DNA of 64,000 nt from NCBI RefSeq assembly GCF_963583255.1, contig NC_084808.1, forward strand, positions 27,546,300 to 27,610,299, written 5' to 3'. A program made the translations under genes and the position numbers. Each line of letters begins with the position of its first letter. The stretch's first letter is position 1. The notes under the pieces were generated by a model. That model did not search any database, was not told the origin of the DNA, and saw nothing but the letters and a program-made list of their open reading frames with translations. This DNA is from Pyrus communis. Lineage: Eukaryota; Streptophyta; Magnoliopsida; Rosales; Rosaceae. Of the stretch, positions 58,769-64,000 are shown piece by piece.

Positions 58769-59573
58769 TCATGCCAGGGTAGGGATACTGCAATTACGTC
58801 GATCCCTGTCCAGGCAATCGAACCCCTCGATCCTCACTGCTGGTTTGCTCCCGAAACTAGCCCGAGCATAGCCTCCTTTCCTAGCAGATGATGAAGGAGA
58901 CGATGAAAGGCCCATTGGGGGAGCGGTTGGCGACAGTGGTGACAATGGGGTGAGTTTATCATCCCCAAATCTAGCATCCTGAATTAATGGGTTAGCTACT
59001 CTGCTCGGCGGTGACCCGCTGAAAAATGGGTGCGGCGAGGCTATTTCTGTACACAATAATTGTTCAACACCGAAAGATCCCTGCAGAAAATCCAACATGA
59101 ACAAAATAATTACGAACCAGATGCTAATTATTAACCCATCTAAGAGCTTAATTCTTAATTTTTTTGTAATAAATAAAAACTGCAGATCCGGAAATTTTTT
59201 ATATACCTTTGAGAGAATGTTGTCCAAAATTTCAGACCCTGCTTTCGAATCATAGAGCTCCGCTTGGTGGCTGAAATTCATTCAAACAAAGAATTAAAAC
59301 CGATATTTAAAACAATAAAAAAATTGCATAATTTGAAACCCTAGACGAATGGTATCTTTTGGAGGAAAAAAAAACAGACAAATATATAATAAAAAATGAA
59401 AAATTGGGAAATTACCCGAGATGCCATCGGAGAGATCTGACGGGATCGTTCTGGTTAACGTTAAGGAGGCCAAAACGGCGAGGTTTGGGACAGACGACCG
59501 AGTCTCTGGAACAGGTCCTCATGTCGTCGCAAGCTGCGAGGGCGTTTCCTTGCTGAATCGCACAGTGATTCAT
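58769..59573 (-). CDS. Conserved plant protein of unknown function, tandem copy 2 (At1g70780-like)
   Basis: Paralogue of the gene at 54801-55560 with the same exon plan: 59573-59416, 59270-59207 and 59080-58769 (158, 64 and 312 bases; copy 1 has 146, 64 and 312), giving 177 residues. Exon 1 encodes MNHCAIQQGNALAACDDMRT and has four extra residues (VNQN) in GLLNVNQNDPVRS. Exon 3 keeps GSPPSRVANPLIQDARFGD, KGGYARASFGSKPAVRIEGF and DCLDRDRRNCSIPTLA. The long frame that reads through intron 2 from the exon 2 region has an implausible insert, and the GT-AG sites at 59206 and 59081 remove it. No break is seen, so both copies may work. Confidence 0.87.
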
Positions 59574-60015
59574 TTCTTCCTCGCTTGCAAACGACGTCGT
59601 ACAACCTAATCAAACAAATCGTTAATCAAAATTAATCGATCTAAAACAAGCTTAATTAGATGCGAACTGAACAGATCTGATCTAATCTGAAATTTTCCAG
59701 TCAATTGAGCAGAGAAAGATCAAAATTCATAACCTGATATCAAATCATTTCTCTACGATCAGAAGCACCAGATCGACGAACAAAATTGAAACAAAACAAA
59801 ACAAAAAAAAAAAAAATCAGCAAAAAATAGATGTAAATACCTGAAGTTGGGGTGAAGAGTTGAGCTGCTTGGCTTGCCTGTGTAAGGAAACCCTAATTGC
59901 TAAAGAGACATCACAACAGAGAGGGAAAAAGGAAGCAAAAAGTAGGCGAGAGGTAGAAAACGGACGGGGAAGGAAACTAGGTTAACAGAAGGTAGCGTCC
60001 ATCAGATTTATAGAG
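59574..60015 (-). promoter_or_regulatory. 5' UTR with intron and TATA box of tandem copy 2
   Basis: TATAAAT on the minus strand at 60007-60013, matching copy 1. A non-coding exon ends at ACTTCAG/GTATTT near 59841. The leader contains one very short upstream frame (ATG TCT CTT TAG, near 59913), absent from copy 1. Confidence 0.5.
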
Positions 60016-60089
60016 AAAAAAAATAATATTAAATAGAAATATTAAATTCGAATTAAATCGGAGACGGATGGAAATTAGGTTTAATAGAA

Positions 60090-60287
60090 AGAGGATCCTC
60101 TCTAGAAGCTCTTTGCGAGAATTCTAAAAATTCTTAAATCGTGTTCGTTCATGGTATATCGTACGATCAGAAATTATTTTAAATATTTTTATTTTAAATT
60201 AAATATAAATAATAAATGATAAAAACTAACCGTATAATATACAATTAACGAATACGATATGAAGATCCTTACAAAGAAGATCCGGAA
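60090..60287. repeat. MITE family A, copy 6 (just upstream of tandem copy 2)
   Basis: GAGGATCCTCTCTAGAAGC at the left, AGATCCTTACAAAGAAGATC then CGGAAA at the right, core CGTTCATGGTATATCGTACG. It lies about 80 bases upstream of the copy 2 TATA box; copy 1 has no such element there. Confidence 0.7.
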
Positions 60288-63200
60288 AACTGCTCCCGGT
60301 AGGTATTGGGCAACAGATGACAAAGCTAGAGAGAGAAAGAAAGAGGAGGAGAGAGAAGACCGCCGGAGGCACTCCCTTATCTTTCCTCTCTGATTAAATA
60401 CTGATATTTTGTTAATTTAATATTTTAATAAAAATTAAAATATATTTCTTTGGGATGTCAAGTTGTTAGGAAATGGTGGAATAATATTTTATTTGTTTCA
60501 CGCAGGCGGTGCCTCCCGCGAGAACTCACATCGATTTCGGCACCCATGCCCATTGGAAGACCTAACCGTTGCCGGTTTTTTTAACTTTACTGTACCTGCA
60601 ACCCCCACGTGTCACGTGCATCCAGCATCTAAGTTTATTTTTGTATATATCGATGCTTCAATCGCAAAATTATATTCTCTTTCACCCCTCGACAAAGTGG
60701 AAAGCTAAAAGAGAAATTTCTTCTCAAAGTATCGGTTACACAATCAATCATACCTAATAGATAGATAGGTCCAAGTACGTTTAATGTATTTAATTATTTA
60801 TTTTTATACAATTTTATAATTAAATTATCTCGTATTTTATTACTTTTTATATAAATTATTTTATAATATAAATAATTCTGATCATAAATATAAAATTTTG
60901 TGAAATAATAACAAAGTTTCTCGAGGAGGAATTTTTCCTTATTCATTGAAGAGCCAAATTAAGTCCATTGATAGAATACAAGTACGGTTCATAAAATTTC
61001 AATTTTAAACATTTGTTGTTTAGTTGTTTGACTACTTAATGCATAGTTAAATTGATGATAAGATAAGTAGGGGACTCACTTTTTGCTTGACTTGAAAGCC
61101 ACACCTGCATCTCATAGACTAATTAGTTATATGGCTTCGACTGTTCTTTAATTTATGTTTCGTATGTAGAAATGGCAACAAATCGTACGATTGGGATTTA
61201 ATAATTAAAGTGTGTGACTTTTACATTACTACAAACATGCTTACATCTATCACGTCATAAATTAAGAATCATACGATTAAATATACGAAAACATAAACCG
61301 ATACGATTTTACATTCTTTTATTCCCTACCTTTTAATATTTAGAAAACAAAGTATGCAAAATACATAACGAGAATTTTGAAGTGCTTACCAATAAAAACA
61401 AAAGTCCTTTTTTCTAACGAACATGATAAGGTGACATTTCTCATTTCCAATCTTGTTTTAAAGACTATGGACCAAAAAATTCTTGTTTAAGACAAATGTG
61501 GTGACGGCCACGATTTGGCCACCTTTTCTCTTTGACTTTGAAAATGGGCGGCAAAATAGCCGCATATCTAGCATCCCCTGCCCAGTTGGTATCTTCACTG
61601 GCGTTGAAACAAAATGAAACGGCCTAAAGCGAGACAGATGCCACTCAAACAAACATAACAATATTTTGAGTGCGTTGACGAAATACCAAGGAAACTGTTG
61701 CAGCTTGAATCGTGGCATATTCTGATGTTGTCACGGATCATGATCCGCGATGTGCGTGTAGAAATTGGTTTTTGCATGGTTGGACTTGCTGGTGGAACTA
61801 AAACCTAGCAAGTAGGAAGTGTCGTCCTGTACTAGTAGGTATGATTCGTGGTAAGCATGTGATGTGTTTCCTTTCGATGCTACAAGGCACGAACACTATG
61901 TCGACAATTGCGCAACTAAATTTGATTAGTACGTGCCCAACGTAGATAATGAATGGACATGAAAAGTATTTGGTAGGAGAAACCAAATAATGGTGGATGT
62001 GAAGTGAAGCTTATGTCTTTAGGCTACAAATGAAGAGATTCTTGTGTTCGTATGTTTGTGTAGAGCACCCAGGCAAATGAGGTCCGACTAACAGATGGAC
62101 GAGACTAAAAAACAAGAAGATAGAGCGTTTTATGCTGATAATCCAACAACAATGTCATTTTTTTCATATGCACCCAAAAATTTGTTCGACTCGTGGCTAG
62201 ACCTGGCAAACGAGTCGTGTTCATCATGTTCGTGTCGTTTTCGTGTCATGTTCATTATTTTAACGAGTAGTGTTGTGTCAAACTCGTTATCTTAATGAGT
62301 TTTTAACAAGTAACTTGATTCGTTATGGATCGTGTCGAGTTAACGAGTCATGCAAAAAATTATCACGTCTAACGTCTAGATATGATAAATAATATCTTAT
62401 TGATTTTTTTCAGGTTATCCAGTAACGACCTGACTCGTTAATCGGTTGTGTAAGAAATTATCAGGCTTACTCATGACTTTCATTTATTTTAGGTTGGAGG
62501 CAGTTGTAGCTTGATTGGGCTTTTACATTTCTACTTTACCAGTCCACATAAGTAGTTGTAGTTGCAAAGATGTTGGGTTAGGTCATCACCAACTTTTACC
62601 CAAATTAAACCAAAACTCATAAATATTTGCAGCCATATGCAGTTTTTGTGACTGAAATGACGCATTTGGGCACGTTTCTAACGCGAAACATGAACACAGA
62701 TCGATAATTTAGTAGTTAGGGGCATTGCCTTAACGTTACTTTCTGATAAAGTTGGAATTGTGAGAGTCTGGGAGGTGGAGCAATTTGACAGCTGCCTAAT
62801 CATATTATGTAATAGCATTTGGACCCGCTATCAATTTCCTTGGATTTCGATCTCCGGGAAAAGAAAATTTTCATTATGACAGAAACACGGATGATGCATT
62901 ACGTGTTTTTATGTAAATGGTGAGAAATTGTATTTTTTAAGTTATTAACTTTTTAATACACACATCTCAACATTTGTATAATGACACGTGATGTATCATC
63001 CATGTGCCGATCACACTGAAAAATCTCTCAGCTCCAGATATTAGAGAGAGAATTCTCCACCACTTTATTGTCCTCGTGCCATTTGGAAAAAAATTAAAAT
63101 TGTTTCACGAGAAAGCACTTAATTGAAAAACACTTGCTAGATCTCTCAAAAATAACACTTGTTTTGTAACAGAAATTTTAATGTGTTTTTATAAAATTAC

Positions 63201-63954
63201 TTCAAACAAACTCACTAATGAAAAAAATATAGGTAGAGAATTGTACGATTTTAGATATGAGGTCCACCGAACTTGACTTTTCATAAATTTTGGTATGTCT
63301 TAAAGAATCGGGTTTACATTATTTACAAGTTAATGCAATAATATAGTTTAGTACAACCCTTTTTGAGACAACATTTTGGGTTTAGGGTTTGGCGGTCCAT
63401 TTCTTATCTTCCATTTCCAGATATGGCTGCGACAGAGTGGTTACTTAATCACCGGGCAACAGCCTAAAAGCCGGCTTGATCACTCCGAAAAGTAATCACC
63501 ATCATTTTCCCTTAGGTCCCTCCCTGCCCTTGCCTTTTAGAGATAAAAAATCAAAATCTTTTGACAAATTAACGGAAAATTACTTGCGTCATGCCTATTT
63601 CTTATCATTCACCAAAACCGGGCATGACGTATATCATTCACCAAAAACAGGCAAATCAAGGGTGACACTGATCAATTTTATCAACGACTCACATAGATAA
63701 TTTCCTAGTTAAGGATGCCAACAATTTGAACGTTTCTAAATTGAGGTGCAAAAGACCTATAGATCACTACGTTACGGCCAATTCAAGGGTTGATAAATAT
63801 TACTTCTCACGTTATATGAAACAATTGCCAAAGTTAATCTGTAATCCCACAACAGGTACAATGATGATAACAGGAAAGAAGATTAACATGCCTAAAAAAA
63901 TGTTACCGTGTACTACTTCACCTAGAGTCTCGTACAGGCTGATTATGAAGTCGT
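60288..63954. other. Intergenic DNA
   Basis: No gene seen. About 62200-62480 holds a dispersed-repeat-like segment with many AACGAGT / CGTGTCG words (CTGGCAAACGAGTCGTGTTC and inverse GTTAACGAGTCATGC). The frames in this stretch have no family features. Confidence 0.45.
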
Positions 63955-64000
63955 CTATGCAGACACAGAATCGGTTGCAGCAGCAGCAGCTCGTTTCTTG
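63955..64000 (-). CDS. Possible last codons of a minus-strand gene cut by the window edge
   Basis: Reading in from the right edge the minus strand gives KKRAAAAATDSVSA and a TAG stop at 63955-63957. The GC-rich alanine run stands out against the AT-rich surroundings and looks like a protein C-terminus, but 15 codons are too few to name it. It may be a chance frame. Confidence 0.25.
   Translation of the reverse strand, partial: KKRAAAAATDSVSA

Noticed and set aside
58769..59281. 170-residue single frame through intron 2 of tandem copy 2
   Set aside because: Includes intronic sequence; splice sites at 59206 and 59081 and comparison with copy 1 remove it.
1..64000. CRISPR arrays, bacterial operons, rRNA or clear tRNA genes
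   Set aside because: None seen; the window is plant nuclear DNA with introns, TATA boxes and plant transposons.

Overview
This is a window of eudicot nuclear DNA. It has intron-containing plant gene families on both strands, long AT-rich gaps, many short DNA transposons, one Helitron and one Copia retrotransposon. The gene families (ketoacyl-CoA synthase, FLX-like, CONSTANS-like, CLE, LBD class II, RBCS, DUF1218) and the style of the repeats suggest a woody rosid, possibly Rosaceae. That last step is inference from memory and was not computed. All gene models are read from splice signals, frame continuity and family motifs, without transcripts.

Layout. 1-1128 is the 3' part of a 3-ketoacyl-CoA synthase gene cut by the window edge. 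2859-15138 is a 12.3 kb Helitron with a decayed Rep-helicase gene (6740-11670), two 5' termini about 1.4 kb apart, a 3' hairpin ending in CTAA, and what looks like the first two exons of a captured host gene (11742-12002). 16132-17330 is a long-TIR element. 18584-19675 (minus) is a three-exon FLX-like coiled-coil gene with a 5' UTR intron. 24252-25862 (plus) is a two-exon B-box/CCT (CONSTANS-like) gene flanked by two copies of one MITE family. 26390-27334 (TTA duplication) and 27858-28358 (perfect 9-bp duplication) are PIF/Harbinger-like and Mutator-like elements. 28661-29093 (minus) is the remnant of a class II LBD gene. 33550-34125 is a hAT-like element with a perfect 8-bp duplication; a second one is at 22169-22890.

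35180-35503 (minus) is a small CLE peptide precursor with the 12-residue motif RRVPSCPDQLHN, closest to CLE27. 39904-42267 (minus) is a three-exon DUF1218 membrane protein gene. 43440-48507 is the most layered locus: a RuBisCO small subunit gene that has become a pseudogene. Its promoter still shows I-box, G-box-like, I-box and TATA sequences, but a MITE sits between the light-response boxes and the TATA box. Exon 1 is split by a 3.66 kb Copia element that keeps its 5' LTR and an open gag-pro-int-partial RT frame but lacks the rest of RT, RNase H and the 3' LTR. 48897-49292 (minus) is a 131-residue protein with a basic N-terminus that I do not recognise.

54801-55560 and 58769-59573 (both minus) are tandem copies of a three-exon plant gene of unknown function (173 and 177 residues), inside a duplicated block of nearly 2 kb. 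The extreme right end may hold the last codons of another minus-strand gene. The remaining sequence is intergenic and rich in MITEs; at least six families are repeated or show clear terminal inverted repeats. Apart from the tandem pair, the genes show no functional clustering.
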